A DNA stretch of 64,000 nt. Source: Granulicella paludicola. Its GTDB lineage: Bacteria; Acidobacteriota; Terriglobia; Terriglobales; Acidobacteriaceae. The notes beneath the pieces were generated by a model that was not told the DNA's origin, did no database searches, and saw only the letters and a program-made list of their open reading frames with translations. The position numbers and the translations under genes are program-made. Numbering within the stretch: position 1 is the stretch's first letter; each line of letters opens with the position of its first letter. The stretch covers positions 186,001-250,000 of the forward strand of contig NZ_JAGSYC010000023.1 of the NCBI RefSeq assembly GCF_025685545.1, given 5' to 3'. Below are positions 16,258 through 25,677 of the stretch, piece after piece.

Positions 16258-17010
16258 CTACCAGGCGATGGTTCCGTCTTCGTCGGAGTAGGTGCCTGTG
16301 GGGCCTTCGGGGCCAATCAGCGCCATCTTGACGGCCTGCTTCGCGCCCTGTTCAACGGTGCGGTGACCCTGGTGGTCGTTGAGGTCGGTTGCGACATAGC
16401 CGGGGCAGACGACGTTGACCTTGATATTGGTCTTCTCAAGCTCGATGGAGAAGGCCATGGTGACGGCGTTCAGGGCTGTCTTGGACGGGCTGTAGGCGGC
16501 GCCGAAGATGGGACGGTAGGGGTTGGCGGGATCGGAGGCCAGCTTGAGCGAGCCCATGGAGCTGCCGACGTTGACGATGCGACCGGCTGGGGCTTCGCGC
16601 AATAGAGGCAGGACGGCCTGGGTGAGGGAGATGACGCCGAAGACGTTCGTGTCGAAGACTTGGCGGATGTACTCGAGCGGAGCGACGCTGGGCGTATTGA
16701 ACTTGAGGCGCTCTGCGAAGGGTGTTCCGGGAGGAAATTCGCCGACGGTGCCTGCGTTGTTGACGAGGATGTCAAGCCGACCGAACTCTTTGCGAATACG
16801 CTCGGCAGCAGCGGCCACCGAGTCTGCGTCGGTGACATCGAGCTGGATGGCGTGAGCTTTTTCGCCGATGGCCTTGGCGGCTATCTCTCCAGATTCGAGC
16901 TTGCGCGAACCGATCAGTACAGTAATGCCCTGGGCTGCAAGATCTTTGGCGATCTGCTGTCCGATTCCCTTGTTCGCCCCGGAGATCAGGGCTACGCGAT
17001 TTTCCGACAT
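16258..17010 (-). CDS. classical SDR-family oxidoreductase
   Basis: The enzyme has 250 residues from the ATG at 17010 with AAAAGGAGTT as ribosome site. The frame upstream covers the promoter and is not translated. It has ISGANKGIGQQIA as the glycine-rich cofactor loop, DILVNNAG, then NVGSSMG for the catalytic serine region and YSPSKTALNAVTM, which holds the Tyr-x-x-x-Lys pair. This is a complete catalytic set. It resembles carbonyl-reductase-like SDRs induced by xenobiotics. The TetR gene at 17117 is divergent, and two identical operator palindromes lie within this gene's promoter, so repression by that TetR is very likely. Confidence 0.92.
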   Translation of the reverse strand: MSENRVALISGANKGIGQQIAKDLAAQGITVLIGSRKLESGEIAAKAIGEKAHAIQLDVTDADSVAAAAERIRKEFGRLDILVNNAGTVGEFPPGTPFAERLKFNTPSVAPLEYIRQVFDTNVFGVISLTQAVLPLLREAPAGRIVNVGSSMGSLKLASDPANPYRPIFGAAYSPSKTALNAVTMAFSIELEKTNIKVNVVCPGYVATDLNDHQGHRTVEQGAKQAVKMALIGPEGPTGTYSDEDGTIAW

Positions 17011-17061
17011 GAGTGGAACTCCTTTTCGGCAACGGCGCTGCTGCGATATGCTGGAGGCACC

Positions 17062-17106
17062 GGAACCATGTTCCAGATAATAAGCGGAACTTTGTTCCGT
17101 TTGCAA
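17062..17106 (-). promoter_or_regulatory. SDR promoter with twin TetR operators
   Basis: Two palindromes of form GGAACnnnGTTCC lie at 17062-17074 and 17086-17098, with centres 24 bp apart. On the minus strand a -35 TTGCAA (17101-17106), an 18-bp spacer and a -10 TATTAT (17077-17082) are visible. One operator fills the spacer and the other lies just after the -10. Binding would block RNA polymerase. The sites also lie 18-55 bp before the TetR start codon. Confidence 0.8.
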
Positions 17107-17116
17107 GCGGCTGCGT

Positions 17117-17773
17117 ATGAAAAAACAGACAAACGTCGAGATCCTTGAAGGCCGCATCGGGCCAGCTGGGGATGCCCCGCGGCCAAAGCGGGCGGATGCA
17201 CAGCGCAAGATGAGTTCCCTGCTGGACGCGGCGGTTGCGGTCTTTGCGGAGTCGGGCGTGGATGCGCCGGTGCGGGAGATTGCGGAGCGGGCGCGCGTTG
17301 GACTGGGTACGGTGTACCGTCACTTTCCGCAGAGGTCAGACTTGATTGTGGCGGTGATGCAGAGCCGGATCGACGCCTGCGCGGACGCGGCTCCGAGGCT
17401 TGCGAGTGAGTACCCACCGGTTGAGGCGCTGTCGCAATGGCTGCAGGCCTACATGGAGTTCATCAGCACGAAGCGCGGGCTTTCGAAGGCGCTGCACTGC
17501 GGAGAACCGGCCTATCAGGCGCTGCCGGAGTACTTCAACAAGCGGCTGCGACCGGCGCTGATCGGCCTGATCGAGACTGCGGTGGCAGCGAAGGCCGTAC
17601 GCCCGGGGGTCGATCCGGACGACCTGCTGACTGCGGTGGCGAATCTTTGCAGCGCGGGTTATGGACGGGACCCGGAACATCCGCGACGGATGGTTGAGTT
17701 GCTGATTGATGGCATGCGTTTTTTGGCGGCGCCTGAAAAGCAGGATCGACCTTTGGCTCAGGATAGCGAGTAA
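17117..17773 (+). CDS. TetR-family transcriptional regulator
   Basis: The protein has 218 residues. The DNA-binding domain covers about residues 30-85: LLDAAVAVFAESGVDAPVREIAERARVGLGTVYRHFPQRSDLI is the standard TetR helix-turn-helix with its YRHF recognition end. The remaining 130 residues are the helical ligand/dimer domain of the SACE_7040/TetR_C type. It is divergent from the SDR gene and shares the GGAACnnnGTTCC operators with it, so it probably represses the SDR gene and itself. The inducer is unknown. mqnC starts 18 bp after its stop, which may be read-through. Confidence 0.93.
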   Translation: MKKQTNVEILEGRIGPAGDAPRPKRADAQRKMSSLLDAAVAVFAESGVDAPVREIAERARVGLGTVYRHFPQRSDLIVAVMQSRIDACADAAPRLASEYPPVEALSQWLQAYMEFISTKRGLSKALHCGEPAYQALPEYFNKRLRPALIGLIETAVAAKAVRPGVDPDDLLTAVANLCSAGYGRDPEHPRRMVELLIDGMRFLAAPEKQDRPLAQDSE

Positions 17774-17791
17774 GCGGAGTAAACTGGATGT

Positions 17792-18838
17792 ATGGGTATT
17801 ACTCGCCAGCAGGCTCTTGATTGTTTCGCTTCGGATGATTTGATCGGTATCGGCATGGAAGCCGATGCGGTGCGTCGACGGCTGCATCCAGAGGGCGTGG
17901 TCAGCTACATCATCGACCGCAACATCAACTATACGAACTTCTGCACGGAGTACTGCACGTTCTGTGCGTTCTATCGTCCGCTGAAGGGCAAGCTTGCGAG
18001 CGAAGGGTACATCCTGGAGTTCGACACGATCTACGACAAGATCCGCGAGACAGTGGAGATGGGCGGCACGGGTGTACTGATGCAGGGTGGCATTCATCCT
18101 GAGCTGAAGATCGACTGGTTCGAGCGGCTGTTCTCGGGCATCAAGCAGCGGTTTCCGCAGATATGGCTGCACTGCCTGTCGGCTTCGGAGATTCTGGCGG
18201 TGGCGGAATACAGCGAGATCAGCCTGAAGGAGACGATCTCGCGGATGCGCGATGCGGGACTTGATTCGATTCCAGGTGGCGGCGCGGAGATTTTGGACGA
18301 TGATGTGCGCAAGCGCATTGCACGTTTGAAGTGCCGTACGGAGGATTGGGTGAGCGTGCATCGCACGGCGCATGAGCTGGGGATGCGCACGACGGCGACG
18401 ATGATGTTCGGCGTGGGCGAGACGATGGAACAGCGCGTGAACCACTTCGAGGTAGTGCGCAAGCTGCAGGAAGAGACCGGCGGATTTACGGCGTTCATTC
18501 CGTGGAGCTTCCAGCCGGGAAACACGGCACTGGGCGGTCGTGGCTGGGACGAGGCTACCTCGGTGGAGTACCTGAAGACGCTGGCTGTTTCGCGACTCTA
18601 CCTAGACAACATTGAGAACGTCCAAAGCTCATGGGTGACGCAGGGTCTGAAGGTGCTGCAGATGGGGCTGCGCTTTGGCGGCAACGATGTGGGCAGCGTG
18701 ATGCTCGAGGAAAACGTGGTGAAGGCCGCGGGCACGGCGAACTGCACGACCGAGGAAGAACTGCGGCGGATTATTCGCGATGCCGGCTTCAAGCCAGTGC
18801 AGCGGGATACCCTGTATCGCACGATGTTTTTGAACTAA
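17792..18838 (+). CDS. mqnC: cyclic dehypoxanthinyl futalosine synthase
   Basis: This 348-residue radical-SAM enzyme of the futalosine pathway to menaquinone cyclises dehypoxanthinyl futalosine. CTEYCTFC at residues 51-58 has the C-x3-C-x2-C cluster motif. GGIHPELKIDWFERLF, SIPGGGAEIL and TTATMMFGVGE follow as in MqnC. The near relative MqnE is less similar over these blocks. No other mqn gene is in the window. It starts 18 bp after the TetR gene and is followed after 2 bp by the VWFA gene, so the two are probably cotranscribed. Confidence 0.95.
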   Translation: MGITRQQALDCFASDDLIGIGMEADAVRRRLHPEGVVSYIIDRNINYTNFCTEYCTFCAFYRPLKGKLASEGYILEFDTIYDKIRETVEMGGTGVLMQGGIHPELKIDWFERLFSGIKQRFPQIWLHCLSASEILAVAEYSEISLKETISRMRDAGLDSIPGGGAEILDDDVRKRIARLKCRTEDWVSVHRTAHELGMRTTATMMFGVGETMEQRVNHFEVVRKLQEETGGFTAFIPWSFQPGNTALGGRGWDEATSVEYLKTLAVSRLYLDNIENVQSSWVTQGLKVLQMGLRFGGNDVGSVMLEENVVKAAGTANCTTEEELRRIIRDAGFKPVQRDTLYRTMFLN

Positions 18839-18840
18839 AG

Positions 18841-19785
18841 GTGTTGAATAGGCGCAAGCGGCTGCTTGTGGCGGGTGTTGGATGCCTGCTGCTGCAACCG
18901 CTTTTTGCTGCGTCCGTGCTATGGGCGCAGGAACCGTACACGCTGAAAGTACACACGCAGGAGGTGGCGCTGTCGTTCCATGCAGAGGATGGGAGCGGGC
19001 GGGTGGTGAGCGATCTTTCGGCGGACGATCTGCGGATTCGCGACAACGGGAAGGCGCCGGAGAAAATCACCCGGTTTACGCATAACAAGGACCTGCCGCT
19101 GCGGGTAGCGATTGTGTTCGATGAGAGTGCCTCAATGGCGGGTGCGATTTCGCCGCGACGGGTGGCGCAGGCGCTGGCGAGCACGGTGATTCAATCGACG
19201 CGCGATCAGGCGATGGTGGTGCGGTTCGACTTCGAGACACAGGTGCAGCAGGACTGGACAAGCGATGAGGCTCTGCTGATTCGCGGCGCGGCGAAGGTCA
19301 CGGACAAGAATGGAACGCGGATGGGCGGCACGGCTATCTGGGACACGCTGTATCGCGTGTGTCGCGACCATGTGCCAGCGCAGACACCGGGAGAAGAGGT
19401 GTCGGCGAATGCGATCCTGCTGTTTACCGATGGCGTGGACAACTGGAGCCACGCGCTGCCGCAGGATGTGGTGGATATGTGCGCGCAGCGACAGACGCCG
19501 ATCTATCCGTTCGTGATCGACGATAAGGCGCACATGGACAAGGGGCAACAGATGCTGCGACAGATGGCGGAGCGCACAGGCGGGAGTGTGTTCTATGAGC
19601 AGGCTTCGGGTGCGAGTGTGGCGGCGTCGATTCTGCAGATCAACAGGGAGCTGCGCGATCGTTACACAGTGGTGTATCGACCGAAGACGATGAAGCTCGA
19701 TGGGAGCTTCCATGCAGTGAAGCTGGATACGCCGAATAAGCCGGTGCGGGTGATGGTGCGGGATGGGTATTTTGCGGAGCCGTGA
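18841..19785 (+). CDS. secreted VWFA-related acidobacterial-domain protein
   Basis: The protein has 314 residues from the GTG at 18841, just after the mqnC stop. A TTG three bases later is an alternative start. The signal peptide ends near VLWAQ. The VWA fold holds the metal-site DESAS near residue 100 (LRVAIVFDESASMAG) and ILLFTDGVDNWS. LSADDLRIRDNGKAPEKI lies before it. This order is that of the acidobacterial VWFA-related family (TIGR03436), whose function is unknown and which is abundant in this phylum. It probably acts in the periplasm or outside as a protein-binding module. Confidence 0.9.
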   Translation: MLNRRKRLLVAGVGCLLLQPLFAASVLWAQEPYTLKVHTQEVALSFHAEDGSGRVVSDLSADDLRIRDNGKAPEKITRFTHNKDLPLRVAIVFDESASMAGAISPRRVAQALASTVIQSTRDQAMVVRFDFETQVQQDWTSDEALLIRGAAKVTDKNGTRMGGTAIWDTLYRVCRDHVPAQTPGEEVSANAILLFTDGVDNWSHALPQDVVDMCAQRQTPIYPFVIDDKAHMDKGQQMLRQMAERTGGSVFYEQASGASVAASILQINRELRDRYTVVYRPKTMKLDGSFHAVKLDTPNKPVRVMVRDGYFAEP

Positions 19786-19810
19786 TGCAGGCAACAGCGG
19801 AGGAAATTCT

Positions 19811-19882
19811 AAATGCAGATTCCTCCGCTGCGCTGCGGAATGACAAAGGTTAGCGACGGAGTGACAAAGATTAGCAGCGGAA
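19811..19882 (+). repeat. short repeats ending in GGAATGACAAA
   Basis: TCCTCCGCTGCGCTGCGGAATGACAAAG is followed by two shorter copies, GACGGAGTGACAAAGATTAGC and AGCGGAATGACAAAAC. A related unit lies at 36819-36850. No coding potential was seen. Confidence 0.55.
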
Positions 19883-19897
19883 TGACAAAACGCTGAG

Positions 19898-21691
19898 CTA
19901 GTTCCCCGTCTTCTGTGCTGTGATCCAGCGGTCGGTGCGGGCTTCGAGAAGGTCGAGGGGGAGGGCACCGCCGTTGAGGATTTCGTCGTGGAAGGCCTTG
20001 ATGTCGAACTTTGGGCCTAGTTCCTTCTTTGCGCGTTCGCGGAGCTCGCGGATTTTGAGCTGGCCCATCTTGTAGGCGAGGGCCTGTCCTGGCCAGGCGA
20101 TATAGCGGTCGGTTTCGGCCTGGGCCTGCACGTCGTTGACGTCGTTCTCGTGCATACAGGCGATGACCTGGTCGCGCGTCCAGCCCTTGTCGTGGATACC
20201 GGTGTCGACGACGAGGCGGACGGCACGGAAGAGCTCGGAGTTGAGGCGACCGTAGTCAGAAACGGGGTCCTTGTAGAAGCCGATCTCTTTACCGAGCTGT
20301 TCGGCGTAGAGCGCCCAGCCTTCGGTGTAGGCGGAGTAGCCGCCGCGCAGACGGAACTTAGGCAGGCCGGTGAGCTGCTGGGCGACGGAGATCTGGAGGT
20401 GATGGCCGGGGACGCCTTCGTGGTAGGCGACTGCTTCGTCATCGACGAGCGACCGGTGGGTGGGGTCGGCAACTGCTACGGCTACGCGGCCCGGACGGCG
20501 GCCGTCCGGTGTGCCGGAGTTGTAGTGCGTGGCGACGGCAGCGTTGAAGTCGGGAATGGGTTCGACGTAGACAGGGCCCTTGGGCAGCAGGTTGAAGAGC
20601 GTGGGCAGCTTCGGTTCCATCTGGTCGATGTATTTCTGGAAGTCGGCGACGATCTGGGCTTCGCTGGTGGGCTGCCACTTCGGGTCTTTGTTGATGGAAT
20701 CGCGGAAGGCAGCGAGGTCCTTGAAACCCTGCGACTTCGCGAGCGCGGTCATCTCGGCGGTGATGCGCTTGACCTCGCTGAGGCCGATCTCATGCACCTG
20801 TGCTGGCGTGAGGTCAGTGGTGGTCATCATCTTTACGGCTTCGGCGTAGCGGCGTTTGCCGTCGGGGAGGCTTTCGATGGAGATGTTGTCGCGACCGTGG
20901 GCGAGGTATTCGCCGGCGATGAAGGCGGAGAAACTGCGGTAGGCCGGGAGCACGTCATCGTTGACGGCGGCAGTAAGTTCGGTGGTGAGGCGCTGCTTGT
21001 CGGCGTCGGAAAAGCTGGCCGGAAACTTCTTCAGCGGCGAGAGGAAGGGGTCGGCCTTGATGATGCCATCGACCTGCGGGGAGACCTTGGCGACGATCAT
21101 CTTGGGCGGCATCAGGCCGTCCTTTTCGCCGGCGCGCATGACCTCAATGGTCTGGTTGAGGACGCGTGGAATCTGGTGGAGGCGGGAGATGTAGTCCTCG
21201 TAGTGCTGGACGGAGTCGAAGGGCATGCCGTTGGGCAGGTCGGCGAGACCGCTGTGGATGCCGTTCTGCTGGTTGATCGGCATCTCGTAGTTCTTGAGAT
21301 CGAAGCTGGCGTCGCTGCGAACGTACTGGCGCTCCATGAGCTGGTGCGAGAGGAGGTCCGTATCGTTCATGCCGGTGGTGGGTATGGCGCGAAGGCGAGC
21401 GAGGTAGGCCTGGCCCTCGGCGTGCTCTTTGAGGATGTGTGCCAGTGAGGCGTCGCCGAGGAGAGCGTTGTAGCGGTAGTCGCCGACGGAGGTGGCACGC
21501 TCGGGGTTGTTCTTGAGGCCGTTCTGGTAGATCTCATCAAAGAGGGCGTTCTGGGCGGCGACATTTTCGGCGACTGTCCTGGTGGTGGCTGGGGTGGTCT
21601 GCGCAAAGGTCACGACGGGCAGGGCGAGAGGCGTGAGAGCGACGAAGAGGGCCAACCGGCTGGAACATGGAAATTTGCGCATGAGAGACAA
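19898..21691 (-). CDS. exported DUF885-family metallopeptidase-like protein
   Basis: This 597-residue protein has a signal peptide (LALFVALTPLALPVVTFAQ). DUF885 extends over most of the length. AYHEGVPGHHLQI, about residue 425, contains the HExxxH zinc-type motif of the family, and GGYSAYTEGWALYAEQLGKEIG supplies the conserved downstream glutamates. SMART comparisons are not possible here. Proteins of this family are often secreted, and their peptidase activity is predicted rather than broadly shown. It is divergent from the glycosyltransferase at 21837 and has no operon partner. Confidence 0.9.
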   Translation of the reverse strand: MSLMRKFPCSSRLALFVALTPLALPVVTFAQTTPATTRTVAENVAAQNALFDEIYQNGLKNNPERATSVGDYRYNALLGDASLAHILKEHAEGQAYLARLRAIPTTGMNDTDLLSHQLMERQYVRSDASFDLKNYEMPINQQNGIHSGLADLPNGMPFDSVQHYEDYISRLHQIPRVLNQTIEVMRAGEKDGLMPPKMIVAKVSPQVDGIIKADPFLSPLKKFPASFSDADKQRLTTELTAAVNDDVLPAYRSFSAFIAGEYLAHGRDNISIESLPDGKRRYAEAVKMMTTTDLTPAQVHEIGLSEVKRITAEMTALAKSQGFKDLAAFRDSINKDPKWQPTSEAQIVADFQKYIDQMEPKLPTLFNLLPKGPVYVEPIPDFNAAVATHYNSGTPDGRRPGRVAVAVADPTHRSLVDDEAVAYHEGVPGHHLQISVAQQLTGLPKFRLRGGYSAYTEGWALYAEQLGKEIGFYKDPVSDYGRLNSELFRAVRLVVDTGIHDKGWTRDQVIACMHENDVNDVQAQAETDRYIAWPGQALAYKMGQLKIRELRERAKKELGPKFDIKAFHDEILNGGALPLDLLEARTDRWITAQKTGN

Positions 21692-21836
21692 GTTACCAGA
21701 GGATCACAAAGCGTGATTTCGGCAGAGGACAGCGCCCCAGCCTGCGGGTAGAATCGAGATACCGCGTTCTACCTACCTGAACCGCAACGGAGACCCAGTT
21801 CTGATCAGCCAACTCAATGCGCTAGCGCTTTATCTT

Positions 21837-23453
21837 GTGTCGCAGCATGGACTTGGGCACTACTGGAAGACGCACTATGCCGACCATACCTTCAAGGGTG
21901 TGTATCGGTGGAATGCGTTCGATATCTATCTGCTGGTGCCGTACTTCATCGTGATGGTGATCCTGGCGTTCTATGGCGTACACCGCTATCAGCTGGTGTG
22001 GCTGTACTACCGCAATCGGCGCAACGAGGCGAAGAGCAACGAGCCGCCTTCGCGCTTTCCCGAGGAAGAGCTGCCGTTCGTCACGATCCAGCTGCCAATC
22101 TTCAATGAGCAGTTTGTGATTGATCGCCTGATGGAGGCGTGCTGCAAGCTGGACTATCCGCGCGACCGCTTCGAGATACAGCTGCTGGACGATTCGACCG
22201 ATGAGACGGTCGAGGTGGCGAGTGCGATGGTGGCGCGGTTCGCTGCCGGAACGCTGGGCCTGGGGCCGCAGCCGGTGCACTACCTGCATCGCACGAACCG
22301 TTATGGCTATAAGGCCGGCGCGCTGGAAGAGGGACTGAAGACCGCCAAAGGTGAACTGGTCGCGATCTTCGATGCCGACTTTGTGCCGCCGCCGCAGTGG
22401 ATTCGCCAAGTGGTGCATCACTTTGCCGAGCCGAAGGTCGGCATGGTGCAGACCCGCTGGACGCATCTGAACCGCAACTACAGCTTCCTGACGCAGGTAG
22501 AGGCGATCCTGCTGGATGGCCACTTCGTGCTTGAGCATGGCGGCCGATCGCGTGCGGGTGTGTTCTTCAACTTCAATGGCACGGCGGGGATGTGGCGACG
22601 CGCGGCGATCGATGAAGCTGGCGGCTGGGAGCATGACACGCTTACCGAAGACACCGACCTGAGCTATCGCGCGCAGTTGAAGGGCTGGAAGTTCAAGTAC
22701 CTGCAGGACGTGGAGTGCCCTGCGGAACTGCCGATCGAGATGACGGCGTTCAAGACGCAGCAGGCGCGCTGGGCGAAGGGTCTGATCCAGGTGGGCATGA
22801 AATCGATGCCACGCATTTTGAAGTCCGACATCTCATGGCATCAGAAGCTTGAGGCCTGGTATCACCTGACGGCGAACATCAGCTATCCGCTGATGATCGT
22901 GCTGAGCACACTGCTGATGCCTGCGATGATCATTCGCAGCTGGCAGGGGCCAGTGCAGATGCTGCTGATCGACCTGCCGCTGTTCATGGCTTCGACGATG
23001 TCGGTTTCGACGTTTTACTTGGTCAGCCAGAAGGAGCTGTTTCCGAAAACCTGGTACAAGACGTTTCTGTATGTGCCGTTCCTGATGTCGCTTGGTGTGG
23101 GGCTGACGATTACGAATACAAAGGCTGTGCTGGAGGCGCTCGTGGGCCACAAGACAGCGTTTGCGCGCACGCCGAAGTACGCGGTAAAGAAGAAGGGTGA
23201 GGTGTCGCAGGCGAAGAAGTACCGCAAGCGGCTGGGCATCATCCCGTGGATCGAGTTGGCAATTGGCTGTTACTTTGCGGCAACGGTCTGGTATGCGTTT
23301 TCGACAGAGAACTACTTCACGGTGCCGTTCCTGCTGCTGTTTGTGCTGGGTTACTGGTATACGGGCATCCTGAGTATCTTCCAGGGACTGTTCGAGCGCA
23401 GAGGATCGCAGGGGGAAGAATTGCACGAGAAGCCATATCCGGTGGGGATTTAG
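21837..23453 (+). CDS. membrane glycosyltransferase family 2, cellulose-synthase-like
   Basis: This is a processive beta-glycosyltransferase of 538 residues. A membrane helix at about residues 30-48 is followed by the catalytic domain with DDSTD (118-122), DADF (179-182), TEDTDLSYRAQLKGW and the QQARW motif. These are the D,D,D,QxxRW residues of bacterial cellulose/mannan synthases. Four or five helices follow in the C-terminal 200 residues. There is no PilZ domain and no bcsB/bcsC neighbour, so a glucomannan-like or other polysaccharide is possible. The start is uncertain. GTG at 21837 is used, but family-like residues (NALALYLV) precede it in frame from a CTG at 21801 that follows a GGAGA site. 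Confidence 0.88.
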   Translation: MSQHGLGHYWKTHYADHTFKGVYRWNAFDIYLLVPYFIVMVILAFYGVHRYQLVWLYYRNRRNEAKSNEPPSRFPEEELPFVTIQLPIFNEQFVIDRLMEACCKLDYPRDRFEIQLLDDSTDETVEVASAMVARFAAGTLGLGPQPVHYLHRTNRYGYKAGALEEGLKTAKGELVAIFDADFVPPPQWIRQVVHHFAEPKVGMVQTRWTHLNRNYSFLTQVEAILLDGHFVLEHGGRSRAGVFFNFNGTAGMWRRAAIDEAGGWEHDTLTEDTDLSYRAQLKGWKFKYLQDVECPAELPIEMTAFKTQQARWAKGLIQVGMKSMPRILKSDISWHQKLEAWYHLTANISYPLMIVLSTLLMPAMIIRSWQGPVQMLLIDLPLFMASTMSVSTFYLVSQKELFPKTWYKTFLYVPFLMSLGVGLTITNTKAVLEALVGHKTAFARTPKYAVKKKGEVSQAKKYRKRLGIIPWIELAIGCYFAATVWYAFSTENYFTVPFLLLFVLGYWYTGILSIFQGLFERRGSQGEELHEKPYPVGI

Positions 23454-23645
23454 GGATCGCTTGCTTTCGATATAAGTCAGTGTAGGGAAAGAGGAGATGG
23501 ACGCGGCGAGTCCGCCGCAACAGCAGCGCGGTCGGGCCTAGGGCCCTGAATTCAGCGAACCAAAAGTTGCTTGAGGACGAGTAGTTGGCGATGAGGACGA
23601 GTTAGAGGCATCGCTTAGTTCCCTCCAAGAGGTGACTCTAGCAAG

Positions 23646-23671
23646 AAGAGGCCCGCATATGCGGGCCTCTT
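23646..23671. terminator. bidirectional terminator
   Basis: AAGAGGCCCGCAT at 23646-23658 is directly followed by its exact complement ATGCGGGCCTCTT, giving a 26-bp perfect palindrome between the convergent glycosyltransferase and beta-barrel genes. The arms end in TCTTCCTTG on the plus strand and CTTCTTGC on the minus strand. Confidence 0.75.
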
Positions 23672-23695
23672 CCTTGTTGGATCTAATCGGGATGT

Positions 23696-24736
23696 TTAGA
23701 AGCGAATACCGAACTTGATCGGGAAGTAGCTGGTGCGGTTGCTGTTGGCGGGATACGCGTCGGCTTCCGATACCGTGGTGGCATTGACCGGCGAGTTGAC
23801 CGTCACGCCTGTACGCTGTGAGTTGACAATGTAGACGTAGCGAGCTTCCCCGTAGAAGCGCTCGTTGGAGAATCGCGAGAACTTGTAGGTAAAGCCGATG
23901 CCTGCATCGAAGCCAGGAGCGTTCGAGGTGTAGTGATCGATAATCTGGTTCGCCTGGTAGGAGTAGCAACCGTAGTAGTAGTCGCAATACTCGCCGACCT
24001 CGGGGGTCGTGAAGTTCGTGACCTTGTGATAGAAACCAGCACCGGCCAGCACGTAGGCACCGACACCCTTGCCGCTGTAGATAGTGTAGGTGGGTTGGAA
24101 GGAGAAGGACCAGATGTGCGAGTTGCCATCGAGGCTGGTGAACGGCGTAATGCCGTTCGCATTGCAGGTGGCGGCATTCGCTGTGCAGTAGTAGTTGATC
24201 TGATTGTTGTAGAGAGCGAACTGGTTATCGAGGGTCTGCTTAGTGAGACCGAAGTTGTCCCATGAGAATTCGACCGGCACAGCAAAGTGGCTCGAGAACT
24301 GGCGACCGAAGCCGACATGGAAGGCCCAGCTGGGAGTGTCGTACTTCCAGGTGTTACCGACGGGCTGAGCCAGGCCGACGCCTGCGTAGCCGGTCCACTT
24401 GTTGGAGCCGTCGGCGTTGGTGTTGTTGCCACGATAGCGGGGAGCCCCGTAGCGGCGGCGCTGGCCGCCACCATACTGCATATAGTTCGCGAAGTTGACG
24501 CCGCCCGCCGGATTGAGCGAAGCTTCGGTGCTCGGAGCGTTCTGGTCGGCGCTGGAAGAAAAGAGCTGCGCGCTGGAACTGGAGGTATCCAAAGCCGGAA
24601 ACTGTGGAGCTGCAGCGGACTGAGCGATAGCGGCACCGGCGGTAGCTACTGCAAAGAGGGTGGCCGAACGCAGCGCGGGGGCGACGAGCGGGCGGAAAGC
24701 CTCCGAAAGACGATTCTGGAATCGAGAAAAAGCCAT
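23696..24736 (-). CDS. outer-membrane beta-barrel protein with low-complexity N-terminus
   Basis: The protein has 346 residues. A long signal region (APALRSATLFAVATAGAAIAQS) is followed by an Ser/Ala-rich stretch and GGQRRRYGAPRYRGN. From about residue 110 it shows strand-rich barrel repeats (GYAGVGLAQPVGNTWKYDTPSWAFHVGFGRQFS), and it ends SYFPIKFGIRF with terminal Phe, the usual signal for outer-membrane insertion. Several cysteines sit in an extracellular-type loop (YYCTANAATCNA, and YCDYYYGCY). It resembles acidobacterial surface beta-barrels of unknown role. The gene is divergent from the yggS-like gene with a 230-bp gap. Confidence 0.82.
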   Translation of the reverse strand: MAFSRFQNRLSEAFRPLVAPALRSATLFAVATAGAAIAQSAAAPQFPALDTSSSSAQLFSSSADQNAPSTEASLNPAGGVNFANYMQYGGGQRRRYGAPRYRGNNTNADGSNKWTGYAGVGLAQPVGNTWKYDTPSWAFHVGFGRQFSSHFAVPVEFSWDNFGLTKQTLDNQFALYNNQINYYCTANAATCNANGITPFTSLDGNSHIWSFSFQPTYTIYSGKGVGAYVLAGAGFYHKVTNFTTPEVGEYCDYYYGCYSYQANQIIDHYTSNAPGFDAGIGFTYKFSRFSNERFYGEARYVYIVNSQRTGVTVNSPVNATTVSEADAYPANSNRTSYFPIKFGIRF

Positions 24737-24969
24737 GATGTATTCAACTCCTGTTTTTGATACGGTTTTATCCGTTGGCAGGAACCCTGACGGCTGGCAT
24801 TAGTTGCGCTCACTGGCTGGCGCAGGCCGTTCGTTTTGTCAGGAAGCCCGCCTATTTGATTGGTTGGACGAGGAAAGGTAACAAGTGGATGCACCCGGAT
24901 GCGGTGTCCACTTTGATCCTATAAGACCCACGAGAGCGGCGTCAGTTACCTCGTACACTGTTAGTACCC

Positions 24970-25677
24970 ATGTCTGACGCAACAAGTTCGATCGCCGCCA
25001 ATCTGGAACGTATTCGCAATGAGATCGCCGATGCCTGCGCACGTGCAGGTCGCAACACCGCTAATGTGGCGCTGATGGCCGTGAGCAAGGTGCATCCTGC
25101 CGAGGTGCTGATCGAGGCCTACGAGGCTGGACAGCGACTGTTTGGCGAGAACCGCGTGCAGGAGGCGCAGGGCAAGGCTCCGGTTATCGCCGGGTACGCC
25201 GGGCTGGAGCTGCACCTGATCGGTCCGCTGCAGAACAACAAGACGAGCAAGGCAGCGGAGATCTTCCAGGCGGTGGACACGCTGGACTCGGTGAAGACGG
25301 CGGAGCGGCTGAACAGCGCCGCGGCCGCACTGGGCAAGACGATGCGCGTGCTAGTCGAGGTCAAGCTGTCGCATGAGGAGAGCAAGCACGGCGTTGCGCC
25401 GGAGGAATTGCCAGCGCTGCTGGCGGCACTGGATCCGCTGAGCAACCTGCGGGTGGGCGGGCTGATGACGGTTCCGCCTTTCGATGAAGATGCCGAGACT
25501 GCGCGGCCCTTCTTCCAGCAACTGCGACGGCTGCGAGACGAGAATGTGGGCGCGTATCCGACGCTGACGGAGCTTTCGATGGGGATGAGCAACGACTTTC
25601 GCGTGGCGATTGAAGAGGGCTCGACGTGTGTGCGGGTGGGGACAGCGATCTTCGGAAAGCGCGTGTATCCGGCGTGA
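24970..25677 (+). CDS. PLP-binding homeostasis protein (YggS/PLPBP family)
   Basis: This 235-residue single-domain alanine-racemase-fold protein holds pyridoxal phosphate but has no known enzyme activity. It tunes PLP supply. MAVSKVHPAEVLIEAYEAG carries the PLP lysine near residue 37. RLFGENRVQEAQGK, LHLIGPLQNNK and ELSMGMSNDFRVAIEEGSTCVRVGTAIFG are all diagnostic. Its stop overlaps the GTG start of the next gene, a common pairing of YggS with DUF167 proteins. Confidence 0.95.
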   Translation: MSDATSSIAANLERIRNEIADACARAGRNTANVALMAVSKVHPAEVLIEAYEAGQRLFGENRVQEAQGKAPVIAGYAGLELHLIGPLQNNKTSKAAEIFQAVDTLDSVKTAERLNSAAAALGKTMRVLVEVKLSHEESKHGVAPEELPALLAALDPLSNLRVGGLMTVPPFDEDAETARPFFQQLRRLRDENVGAYPTLTELSMGMSNDFRVAIEEGSTCVRVGTAIFGKRVYPA

